Under the pieces are notes generated by a model. The model searched no databases. It was not told the origin of the DNA and was given only the letters and a program-made list of their open reading frames with translations. From NCBI GenBank assembly GCA_944381185.1, contig CALWKE010000001.1:392939-456938 (forward strand): a stretch of DNA of 64,000 nucleotides. The letters are read 5' to 3'. The stretch comes from an uncultured Clostridia bacterium (GTDB taxonomy: Bacteria > Bacillota > Clostridia > Christensenellales > UBA1242). Of this stretch, positions 1-7,483 are shown one piece after another (within the stretch, counting starts at the first letter, position 1; each line of letters begins with the position of its first letter). The position numbers were made by a program, and so were the translations under genes.

Positions 1-1484
1 AGAATATCAGAGAACTCTATCAACCAATTTATAATATCTCTTGCTCGTTTTTCGTTTAATTTATTCTCAATATAATAAGAAATATATGATAAAAATTCAG
101 ACAATTCTTTATTTATATTTAATTGTTTAATTAATGTCATAAAGTCATCTTTGCAATAATTAGCAATTATATTATCAATATCCGATCTATTATATGATAG
201 TTTTTCATCTTCAAATTGATAGTAGTTGCTGAAGTTCTCTGCAATGCAACAAAATCCTCTGATTTTCATTTCTTGATATTGATAAGTTGTATATCCCCAT
301 GCTACATTAAATGAGTGAGAAATTTTAGGAAATAAGAAATATAAACTCTCTTTAATAAAATAAAGCTCATCTTCATTATATTTACTTTGAAGTTTTTCTA
401 AAAAACTTGTAACAATTTCTTTTATACGTTTTTTCTCTTTTTCATCACTAGAATAATAATAAAATACTCCAGTAAATTTTTCTTGATTTTTAAAAATAAA
501 GTTTCTAACATCTGGATATTTAATTTCTAGTAAAGTCATTATGCAAAAATCATGCATGTCTATATTGTTTTTTAAAGCTTCAAATTTAGGAATAAAAACA
601 TTTAAATATCTGTGTACATCTCTCAAATTTAAAAATTGTTGCCAAAAACTGGTTCTCGCTAAATCATTGTTTCGTGTAGGTAAAAAAGCATTTAAATTAT
701 TGCAAATTGTATTTAATTTTTCAACTAAAACATTTTGCACTTTAAGTTGGGAAACATCAGGCATGTTGATAGGTAATTGAATTATCTTTTCAATATATTC
801 TTCAGCATGTTCTTTTTGAGAGTTCTGTAATGCGGAAACCACAACATCTTTATCCATTGCCAAAACATATATAACATTTTTGAAATCAGCTAACAACTTA
901 ACCAATTGAAAAATTTGGCAGATTTCAATATCGCTTAATCGGTCAACATCATCGATAAAAACGATAATTTTTTTATCCAACTTCAATAGTTTTTTGGAAA
1001 TTTTTATTTTGATTTCTTCTAATGATTTTTTATATGTTAAATTTTCTAAGGTTTCACCATATTCCTTAATCAAAGGTGCTATTGTTGTTGCGTAAGGCGA
1101 GATAATCGGAACATACTTTCCAAAAGATAAGACTTGAGCAATTCTTTTAAAGAAATTACCTAGTTTGGTAAATATCTTATGATAATTTACCATATCTAAT
1201 TGATTATAAAACTCTTTAAAAAAACATTGTATTAGTTCATCTTGCCCTTTAAAATTCCATGGATTAAAGTGTATTACTTTATATTTTTGTTCTTCCAATT
1301 TGGTTGTTGTTAAATTTATAATCGAAGTTTTCCCCGAGCCCCACTTTCCATATAGACCTATTGTTAATGAATCTGTATCTTTATAAGAAGTTAGAATGTC
1401 ATTAAAGTTTTCTACAAACTTTTTTCTTCCTAGAACATCCTCTTCTTTTTTTGTTATTGGCTTGTCTGCATTTACACTAATCAT
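1..1484 (-). CDS. KAP-family P-loop NTPase, partial (3' end beyond window)
   Basis: The frame is open from an ATG at 1484 to the window edge, at least 494 residues, with a GGAG ribosome binding site just upstream. Walker A is GKWGSGKT (residues 46-53). Walker B is IIVFIDDVDRL (about 172-182), followed by the FQLVKLLADF region typical of KAP NTPases. KAP proteins are STAND-like ATPases, often membrane associated, and recur in defence islands; here no membrane helix is obvious in the visible part. It starts 68 bases downstream of the integrase stop on the same strand. It may be cargo of element A or may lie outside it. Family assignment is firm; a defence role is inferred from context only. Confidence 0.85.
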   Translation of the reverse strand, partial: MISVNADKPITKKEEDVLGRKKFVENFNDILTSYKDTDSLTIGLYGKWGSGKTSIINLTTTKLEEQKYKVIHFNPWNFKGQDELIQCFFKEFYNQLDMVNYHKIFTKLGNFFKRIAQVLSFGKYVPIISPYATTIAPLIKEYGETLENLTYKKSLEEIKIKISKKLLKLDKKIIVFIDDVDRLSDIEICQIFQLVKLLADFKNVIYVLAMDKDVVVSALQNSQKEHAEEYIEKIIQLPINMPDVSQLKVQNVLVEKLNTICNNLNAFLPTRNNDLARTSFWQQFLNLRDVHRYLNVFIPKFEALKNNIDMHDFCIMTLLEIKYPDVRNFIFKNQEKFTGVFYYYSSDEKEKKRIKEIVTSFLEKLQSKYNEDELYFIKESLYFLFPKISHSFNVAWGYTTYQYQEMKIRGFCCIAENFSNYYQFEDEKLSYNRSDIDNIIANYCKDDFMTLIKQLNINKELSEFLSYISYYIENKLNEKRARDIINWLIEFSDI

Positions 1485-1552
1485 ATTTTCTCCATAAGGT
1501 TTTACAAAATGATTATAACATAAAATGTATTTTTTTTCAATATTTTATGACA

Positions 1553-2950
1553 TCACATTTCAAAATTTTGATCTCGTTTACGTATCCTTTCTTTGTGTTC
1601 TTCCATAAGGCATTTAAACATCTCATCAAATTCATCGTCAGTCATGTTTTTGACAAGTTTTTCTTTCCTATTTTCAAGAATATTATTGCGCTTTTCTCTC
1701 ACCAATGCCATCTGATCTTTCTTTACTTTCTCATTAAATTTTTCCATTGTTTGTCTAATATATTTATTATCAACAGAGTTATACACAGTGATCGTTGTTT
1801 TCACATCTCTATGTCCTAATAATTGTTGAATAACTTTTGGATTTTCGTTCATTTCAAAAAGCATATTAGAAAATGTATGTCTTAATCCGTGAAAGTGAAT
1901 ATTGAATTTGTCCAGTCCATTTCTTCTCTTAAATCTGTCAAATATCTTTCTAGTTCCAGAATAAGTCCTATAACTTCCATCATCATTTGCAAACACAAAA
2001 GATGTAGGAGATGTTAAAATTGCAGTCACAGCAGGGTCGGCTTGTTGCCTATGATTTTGTTTGTCTTTCCATTGTTTTAAAGTCTCTATGACAATATCGG
2101 CGACAGGTATTTCTCTTACACTGCAAGTTGTTTTCGTATCGCCAATGACTGTTATTCGGTCTTTAATATTACCTTGTTCATCAAACTTAGGCACTTGCGT
2201 TATCGCTCTTTCAACTTTTATTGTCTTGTTGTCAAAGTCTATATTTTTCCATTTTAAAGCAAGAGCCTCACCAATGCGAAGTCCCGCAAACATAAGAGTA
2301 ATGCAAAGCGGTTTGATAAAATTTGCTTCATCTTTATTTAATGCGTTTAAAAATTTATCTCTAATCTCTGGTGGCATTGCTTTATATTTTTCATCATCGT
2401 TTGCTTGATAAATATTCCGTTTACCTTTAATTTTTACTTTTAGTGTAGGATTGACAAGTATCCATTTATTATCAATTGCATATTCAAAAAATTGGTTTAA
2501 TAAGTGTTTGCATTTTTTGACAGTGTCATTGCTATAGCCTTGTTCCATTAAATTATTAACCAATTTTTGTATAGCATAGTTATCTATTTCATAAACTTTC
2601 ATTTTGCCTATTAGTGGAGCAATGTGCAATTTGAAATTTCTAATGTTGCCTTCAAATGTTCGTGGACTTACAGCACTCTTTTTAAAGGTCATAAGATATT
2701 CAAACATTAAAGTTTCAAGATTATTATTTTCAACTAATTCATAAGAATTACTTTTTAATCTGCCACTTATTTCGGATAGTTTTTTAACAACTTCTGCTTG
2801 TGTTTTTCCATAGATTGTTTTTCTAATAATCTTCCCATTCTCATCATAGCCCATCGTTAAAGCTCCGCCCCAACGACCATCACTTCTTTGAAAAATCGAA
2901 CCTTCATTATTTGCTCTACGAGTTCTCTTGACTGCTTTCTTTTTAGCCAT
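1553..2950 (-). CDS. Tyrosine recombinase / integrase of element A
   Basis: This 465-residue Tn916-type integrase has an N-terminal arm-binding domain (NEGSIFQRSDGRWGGAL, about residues 15-31), a SAM-like core-binding domain, and a C-terminal catalytic domain. The catalytic residues are visible: Arg in GLRIGEAL, the Lys/beta-hairpin region KTTCSVREIPV, HGLRHTFSN, LLGHRDVKTT and the nucleophilic Tyr in ITVYNSVD. It starts 8 bases inside the end of the excisionase gene with an AGGTGA ribosome binding site. It should integrate and excise element A at the tRNA-Thr anticodon-loop core. The last residues NFEM resemble DFEM at the ends of integrases B and D and of relaxase A. Confidence 0.95.
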   Translation of the reverse strand: MAKKKAVKRTRRANNEGSIFQRSDGRWGGALTMGYDENGKIIRKTIYGKTQAEVVKKLSEISGRLKSNSYELVENNNLETLMFEYLMTFKKSAVSPRTFEGNIRNFKLHIAPLIGKMKVYEIDNYAIQKLVNNLMEQGYSNDTVKKCKHLLNQFFEYAIDNKWILVNPTLKVKIKGKRNIYQANDDEKYKAMPPEIRDKFLNALNKDEANFIKPLCITLMFAGLRIGEALALKWKNIDFDNKTIKVERAITQVPKFDEQGNIKDRITVIGDTKTTCSVREIPVADIVIETLKQWKDKQNHRQQADPAVTAILTSPTSFVFANDDGSYRTYSGTRKIFDRFKRRNGLDKFNIHFHGLRHTFSNMLFEMNENPKVIQQLLGHRDVKTTITVYNSVDNKYIRQTMEKFNEKVKKDQMALVREKRNNILENRKEKLVKNMTDDEFDEMFKCLMEEHKERIRKRDQNFEM

Positions 2951-3200
2951 TTTTCACCTCGCTTTCAGTTTTGGTAAGTGTCAACCAAGTCACAAAATTA
3001 AGCACACTAACAACTTGTCTTTTGCCGACTTTTGTCGTTGGAAAGTTCTTGCTTCGCATAAGATTTCTCACATTATCTCTGCCAAGTCCAGTGATTTTGA
3101 TAAGGTCCTCACAGTCTAAAAAATCTTTGTTGTATTTAGTTGAAATTCGGTCAACTTCCGCTTGTATAAGTTCGTTTAAATTTAAGTTTGTATAGTTCAT
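2943..3200 (-). CDS. Excisionase-like helix-turn-helix protein, element A
   Basis: This 85-residue protein carries a winged-helix/MerR-like DNA-binding segment (LIKITGLGRDNVRNLMRSK, then the FPTTKVGKRQVV wing). This is the layout of small Xis/recombination directionality factors encoded just upstream of conjugative-element integrases. It overlaps the integrase start by 8 bases, so the two are translationally coupled. A close paralogue with the same DFLDCEDLIKITGLG-type core lies at 22162-22413 next to integrase B. The ribosome binding site is GAGG. The role in excision is inferred from family and position. Confidence 0.8.
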   Translation of the reverse strand: MNYTNLNLNELIQAEVDRISTKYNKDFLDCEDLIKITGLGRDNVRNLMRSKNFPTTKVGKRQVVSVLNFVTWLTLTKTESEVKNG

Positions 3201-3361
3201 TTTTGTCTCCTCAAAAAATTAAAATTTTCTTTTCTAAATCTATAAAATTTCTCTATTCTAAATTTTTGAGAAAGAACGCATGGTAGCCTTACTTCTTTCT
3301 GCATAATAACAAATTTTCTATATTTAAAAGGGCGTCTGGGTATCCCAGCAAAGCCCAAAAT

Positions 3362-3449
3362 GACGAGAAAATCAAAAATTTTAAGTGTATCAGTAAAAAG
3401 TGTTTTATTTAGGCACTTTTTAGCACTTAAAATGATTTTTGTTTCTCGC
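3362..3449 (-). promoter_or_regulatory. Long imperfect hairpin between relaxase and xis, element A
   Basis: Outer arms 3363-3387 and 3424-3449 pair (CGAGAAA with TTTCTCG, TTTTAAGTG with CACTTAAAA). An inner 8-bp stem (3395-3402 with 3414-3421) closes an 11-base loop TTTTATTTAGG. The equivalent spacer of element B has the same 11-base loop (TTATATTTAGG) on a stem of different sequence. Conserved loop plus changed but still paired stem argues for a functional RNA or single-stranded DNA structure. It may be an attenuator of xis/int or part of an origin of transfer. A second small hairpin, CTGGG TAT CCCAG, lies at about 3337-3349. Confidence 0.6.
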
Positions 3450-3485
3450 TTATGCTCTATACCATAAATATCCATAAAAACTATA

Positions 3486-4682
3486 TTACATTTCAAAATC
3501 ACTACTTAAATATCCTTGCTCAATCAGTGTTTTAATTCTCATTTCTTCAAGTGTATTCATATAGTCTTGAAATGCTTTAATAGTTTCGTATTCAACCTTT
3601 GAATTAAGGTATAAACATTCGTCAAGTTCCTTCATTAACTTGGTTTTTTGAATGCGTTTTTCCACCAAATTCTTTGCATTCAATTTCAACCTTTCGTTCT
3701 CTTTAAGTTTTAAATTTTTAGCACTTTCAATAACAATATTTCCAAGCCTTCGATAAATATCATTCATCATTTTATCTCCAACACTTTGGACTGGTTTATC
3801 ATATCCATTACGCCTGCAATAGTTATTCACAAGTTCATCTTTTTCTTTCACCATTTCATCAAAATCTTGTTTGTAAAGTGATATATTTGAATTGTGTTTA
3901 ATTATGTAGTTTGAAATATTATCAACTTGCGATTTTAAATTTTGCATACTTTTAGAGTTATAAAAGATTGGTGTATTTTGTGGAATTTGATTTGCAAGAC
4001 TTATTAGCATATTCTTTAATTTAAGGCCGGAAATTCCGTTTATTTCTTCTTTAAAACTCTTTGTAAAGTCAGTCCTTATCTTTATCTCTCTTGCCTTAAA
4101 ATCAGTTGCAGTGAATTCAATATTTGCCTTAAACTCGTCTATTGCCTTTGATGATATTCGTCCACGAGAAAAACCTTTTTCATTGCCTCTAATTCGCAAA
4201 GGTTGTTTTTCAAAAAAGACTATATGAATATGTCTGTTATCAGTATTTTCGTGAAGTCCTGCAAACCATTCAATATTGTTAGGATTAAGACCTGCTCGTT
4301 TGAAATATTTAGGCAGTTCACTCTTAACAAGATTGTATGCTTGCTCAAAATTCGCACACCACTTTTTGCCGAACTTCTCTTCAAAAGAGATAACACCACT
4401 CCAAATAACCGACTTTGTTTTTCTTAAATCTTTTCTCACTTGAGCAATATCTTCACTTTTCATCTTACCATTTTGATTAAATATTCCAGATGACTTAGAA
4501 TTGTTATTTGAATACTCGATAAAATCAAGTTTTTGCAAATCTTTAATGCCAGTTGCAATGTATTTTAAATAGTCACTATACTTATTTGAAGAATAGTAAT
4601 CTCTCTTATCTTGCATTTTCGTATCTTTGTAGTGGGGTAGAAAAAACTCTTGCATATACACAACATTAGGAACACTATTCAT
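3486..4682 (-). CDS. MobP-type (MobL-like) relaxase, element A
   Basis: This 398-residue relaxase has the metal-binding triad HENTDNRHIHIVFFEK (about residues 165-180) and an N-terminal YYSSNKYSDYLKYIATG region that is conserved in the element B relaxase (RFYSSNKEYDYVKYVNTG). Relaxases of this family nick at oriT and lead the strand during mobilization. The start overlaps the MobC stop by 8 bases. Compared with the element B copy, its C-terminus carries an added SSDFEM after GYL. No coupling protein or type IV secretion genes follow, so transfer would need a helper element. Confidence 0.9.
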   Translation of the reverse strand: MNSVPNVVYMQEFFLPHYKDTKMQDKRDYYSSNKYSDYLKYIATGIKDLQKLDFIEYSNNNSKSSGIFNQNGKMKSEDIAQVRKDLRKTKSVIWSGVISFEEKFGKKWCANFEQAYNLVKSELPKYFKRAGLNPNNIEWFAGLHENTDNRHIHIVFFEKQPLRIRGNEKGFSRGRISSKAIDEFKANIEFTATDFKAREIKIRTDFTKSFKEEINGISGLKLKNMLISLANQIPQNTPIFYNSKSMQNLKSQVDNISNYIIKHNSNISLYKQDFDEMVKEKDELVNNYCRRNGYDKPVQSVGDKMMNDIYRRLGNIVIESAKNLKLKENERLKLNAKNLVEKRIQKTKLMKELDECLYLNSKVEYETIKAFQDYMNTLEEMRIKTLIEQGYLSSDFEM

Positions 4683-5133
4683 TCAACAACTCTCGCAAGT
4701 GATTTTGTTTTTCTTCGTCAAGTCCATACTCATCAAGTGGAGTGTATTTCCAATTGTTTGTGTAGTTGTGTATATTGATATTGCTAAGCTTGGTTAGTAT
4801 TTTAGTTATTAAATGCAAAAGAGATTGATTAGTTTTAATCTCAGCATTTGTTTGAATATAGTCCATTTTTTGCCTACCCACAATATTTGCAAGTTTCTCA
4901 TCTATGCTTTGTAGATATTTTTTAATTTCTGAAAAGTTTATACTTTGATTTATAACATTATCTCCAAGCAGTTTATCCGCACCAACCAAAGCAAAATACT
5001 TTACCATATCACTTTTGCTGTCAAACTTATCTGCAAACATTTTAATTGCTCTTTCAAAAACCTTGTTTTCTTCTTCATCATACACCCGAAACAAATAACA
5101 ATTCTTTAAATCTTTTGTTTTTATTCTTGCCAT
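4675..5133 (-). CDS. MobC-like relaxosome accessory protein, element A
   Basis: The 152-residue protein sits directly upstream of the relaxase and overlaps it. The start is placed at ATG 5133 because GGGAGG lies 5 bases upstream; a longer TTG start at 5145 would put the site inside the gene. The N-terminal segment LFRVYDEEENKVFERAIKMF resembles the ribbon-helix-helix type start of MobC proteins, followed by predicted helices. The element B counterpart (30407-30847) has the same position and YTVRIYDAKLVKRISDLYK at its start. Function by position and weak similarity. Confidence 0.65.
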   Translation of the reverse strand: MARIKTKDLKNCYLFRVYDEEENKVFERAIKMFADKFDSKSDMVKYFALVGADKLLGDNVINQSINFSEIKKYLQSIDEKLANIVGRQKMDYIQTNAEIKTNQSLLHLITKILTKLSNINIHNYTNNWKYTPLDEYGLDEEKQNHLRELLNE

Positions 5134-5231
5134 AAAACCTCCCAATAATTTTTAAAGTCTTTCTATATCTTTTCCTATTTCAAATTAAAGGGACAATAAT
5201 TTTCACCTCCTTTTAATTTACAACAAAAAAA

Positions 5232-5264
5232 AGAACTGTCGGCGGATAACAGTTCTCTATTTCG
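5232..5264 (-). terminator. Rho-independent terminator after the sigma-like gene
   Basis: Arms AGAACTGT (5232-5239) and ACAGTTCT (5249-5256) form a perfect 8-bp stem. On the minus strand the stem is followed by a run of eight T. It separates the sigma-like regulator from mobC. Confidence 0.75.
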
Positions 5265-5355
5265 TTTTATATTTATAGCCCCTCATTATATAGGACAAAA
5301 ATAAGCAAAAAATTAAGGCATTTTTAGAGTTTTATGTTAAATTTTAAAAAAATTT

Positions 5356-6087
5356 TTATTTTAAAGCCTTTTCTTTCAGTTTTTCAATAAAATCATCAAC
5401 CATTTTTAACACTTGCATAACATTTCCTTTAAAAGTTTTAAGTTTTTCAAAGTGAGCCTCAATTCCATATTCTGCAAATGCTTTGTTTGTATTTTTAATC
5501 CAATTATCGTCAAGATTAGAGTAGTCAATTTGTTTGCTTAATTGCTCTTTAATGTTTTTATTTGCACCAGTCTTTATTGTGCGTGAAATTGCTTTCTTAA
5601 TCTCTTTTATCAAATCTTGCACATCATTCAAATTTACTTTAAATTGACCAGTTTTTCTTATTTCTTCAATATATTGTTTAAATCCTTGTTCGGTTTCAAG
5701 TTGTAGATTATAAAATTCTTCAGTATCTTTAAATTCTTTATCATTGCAAAGATAAGTACGATAATTTAAGAAAATTGTATCAAGTCTGCCATTGATAGCA
5801 GCAGGGCTTATTCCAAGCTTCTCGGCTATATCTTTTTGTTTAACACCAGTCATATAGTCAAGCAAAATTTCTCTATCTTCTTGTGACAATTTATAAATAT
5901 TCCTGTATAAAACTTTAGTGTTGATTTTCTTCTGCCATTCATCTTCAGCAGAAACAGAGTAGTGTCCATGATTTGCGATAACGTTTTCTATATCTTGACC
6001 AGTTTTCTGTTCAATCTGTGAAAAACTAACTTCGTGCCTTCTTACTTTTCTTTCCAAGCTTTCTATACTAGGTTGTTTATCTTCCAT
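5356..6087 (-). CDS. Sigma-70 region 4-like regulator, element A
   Basis: Residues about 70-112 (LSQEDREILLDYMTGVKQKD then IAEKLGISPAAINGRL) form a sigma-70 region 4/LuxR-like helix-turn-helix. The 130 residues that follow are predicted helical and have no recognised domain. An equivalent shorter gene (30985-31494) stands at the same place in element B, upstream of MobC. Such proteins are common in mobile elements of Bacillota and probably regulate mobilization genes. The start ATG has a GAGG site 8 bases upstream. A true sigma factor would need region 2, which is absent. Confidence 0.75.
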   Translation of the reverse strand: MEDKQPSIESLERKVRRHEVSFSQIEQKTGQDIENVIANHGHYSVSAEDEWQKKINTKVLYRNIYKLSQEDREILLDYMTGVKQKDIAEKLGISPAAINGRLDTIFLNYRTYLCNDKEFKDTEEFYNLQLETEQGFKQYIEEIRKTGQFKVNLNDVQDLIKEIKKAISRTIKTGANKNIKEQLSKQIDYSNLDDNWIKNTNKAFAEYGIEAHFEKLKTFKGNVMQVLKMVDDFIEKLKEKALK

Positions 6088-6125
6088 ATTTTATACCTCA
6101 AAAATTAAGATTAATGGTTAAACTA

Positions 6126-7481
6126 TCAAAAATTATATCTTGATTTTATAATTTCTTTTATTTCTGACAAAGTATAATCTGCTTCCTCAAAAATCATACA
6201 TTCTATTAAAACCAAACCAACCAAAAATGCACAAATTGAAGGATTAGTAAAATCAATAACGCCTCCGTGAGCATCATTATTTCTAAATTTTGAAAATTCA
6301 TCACCTAATAATTTTTCGTTTTTCAATCCATATCTATGTAGAATTTTTATTAAAAAATCATCAATAGCTGGCTGGTAATGTCCTAAGCATCTATTATATT
6401 GGGTAGCAACAGAATTTAAATCATTATAAAGAACTTCTATGATATGTTTGTAGTATTTCTTATAATTCTTATTTAATTTTTCTTTTTCAATTTTTTCATC
6501 TAGAATTTGTTTTATATACTCAATACTATCTATTTTATATTTATCTTTTTTGGGCAATGTTTTAAAAATAAGTTCATAGTTATGTTCAAATGCTCCACAA
6601 ACTTTTATATAACTTTCAGATGTAATGTATTTTGCTTCAAAGTTATCTTTTGCAATAAAATTATTATTCAAATCATTTTCAGTAATTTTTGAAAATAGTT
6701 TTCCAATATTGGGCACTAAATTATTTATTGTATAAGATAATTTTATATCATTTAGTTTAGCAGTATTATCAATAAAATACCCGATTTTATCGAAATTTCC
6801 ATTTGAACTTTTCAATCCCACTTCAATTTCCTCAAAATAAATATCTTTTTGTTTTATTAAGAACTGAAAAAATTTACGAACAGAGATATATAATGGTAAA
6901 ATCTCTTTAATGTCTTTTTCTTCTTCAAAATGAATTTCAAAGTAAGAAACTAATTTGCCCAAATCTTCATCTTTCGGATTAATAGTTCCTGGCCAATATA
7001 CACCAAATTTGCAATGAATTTGCTCTTGATTAATAGTAGTTTCAAAATCCACATCTGTTTCATCAAAACTTTTTAGTATAATTTTTTTTGAACCATCAAA
7101 TTTAGCTTTTAAATTTCTTGCACTATCATATTTTACTTTTTGTATAGGGGGAAATAATAAGTTAACTATTTTCCCCTTAAATAATAATCTATTAAATTTA
7201 TTTTTAATCGGTCCAGCATATCTTGGAATAAATATCATTGATGGGTAAATGACAGCAGTATCATCTATAATATCATTTCGGCAAATATTATTATATAAAC
7301 CAACTAATCCACCAGTCGTAAGATTTGCCATTAAAAATTCTTCTTTCTTTTCCATGCCTAATCCTACGCCTTCATCTTCTAATAAATTGAGATTTAACTT
7401 TTTTCCATCATAATAAAACGAATATTTGTCATTTTTACTAAAAACATCACTTATAAAGCCACTAAATTGATAATTTTCCAC
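6126..7481 (-). CDS. HEPN-like protein with Rx4H motif, partner of the MmeI-like enzyme
   Basis: This 451-residue protein is not recognised along most of its length. Its C-terminal helical region carries FRNNDAHGG, with Arg400 and His405 in the Rx4H spacing of HEPN ribonucleases. The large N-terminal domain is rich in beta strands, and the overall plan (N-terminal domain of about 300 residues, C-terminal HEPN) resembles ApeA-type defence proteins. The GTG start lies 2 bases after the stop of the MmeI-like gene, with GAGGGAG inside the end of that gene, so translation is coupled. The likely role is an abortive-infection RNase linked to the restriction enzyme. This is an inference from motif and coupling. 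Confidence 0.55.
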   Translation of the reverse strand: MENYQFSGFISDVFSKNDKYSFYYDGKKLNLNLLEDEGVGLGMEKKEEFLMANLTTGGLVGLYNNICRNDIIDDTAVIYPSMIFIPRYAGPIKNKFNRLLFKGKIVNLLFPPIQKVKYDSARNLKAKFDGSKKIILKSFDETDVDFETTINQEQIHCKFGVYWPGTINPKDEDLGKLVSYFEIHFEEEKDIKEILPLYISVRKFFQFLIKQKDIYFEEIEVGLKSSNGNFDKIGYFIDNTAKLNDIKLSYTINNLVPNIGKLFSKITENDLNNNFIAKDNFEAKYITSESYIKVCGAFEHNYELIFKTLPKKDKYKIDSIEYIKQILDEKIEKEKLNKNYKKYYKHIIEVLYNDLNSVATQYNRCLGHYQPAIDDFLIKILHRYGLKNEKLLGDEFSKFRNNDAHGGVIDFTNPSICAFLVGLVLIECMIFEEADYTLSEIKEIIKSRYNF

Positions 7482-7483
7482 TT

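Noticed and set aside
541..780. 79-codon plus-strand frame at the left
   Set aside because: It is antisense to the KAP NTPase, whose frame is open with clear Walker motifs.
3197..3502. 101-codon minus-strand frame between relaxase A and xis
   Set aside because: It runs through the long hairpin, overlaps the relaxase end, lacks a good start site and has no counterpart in element B.
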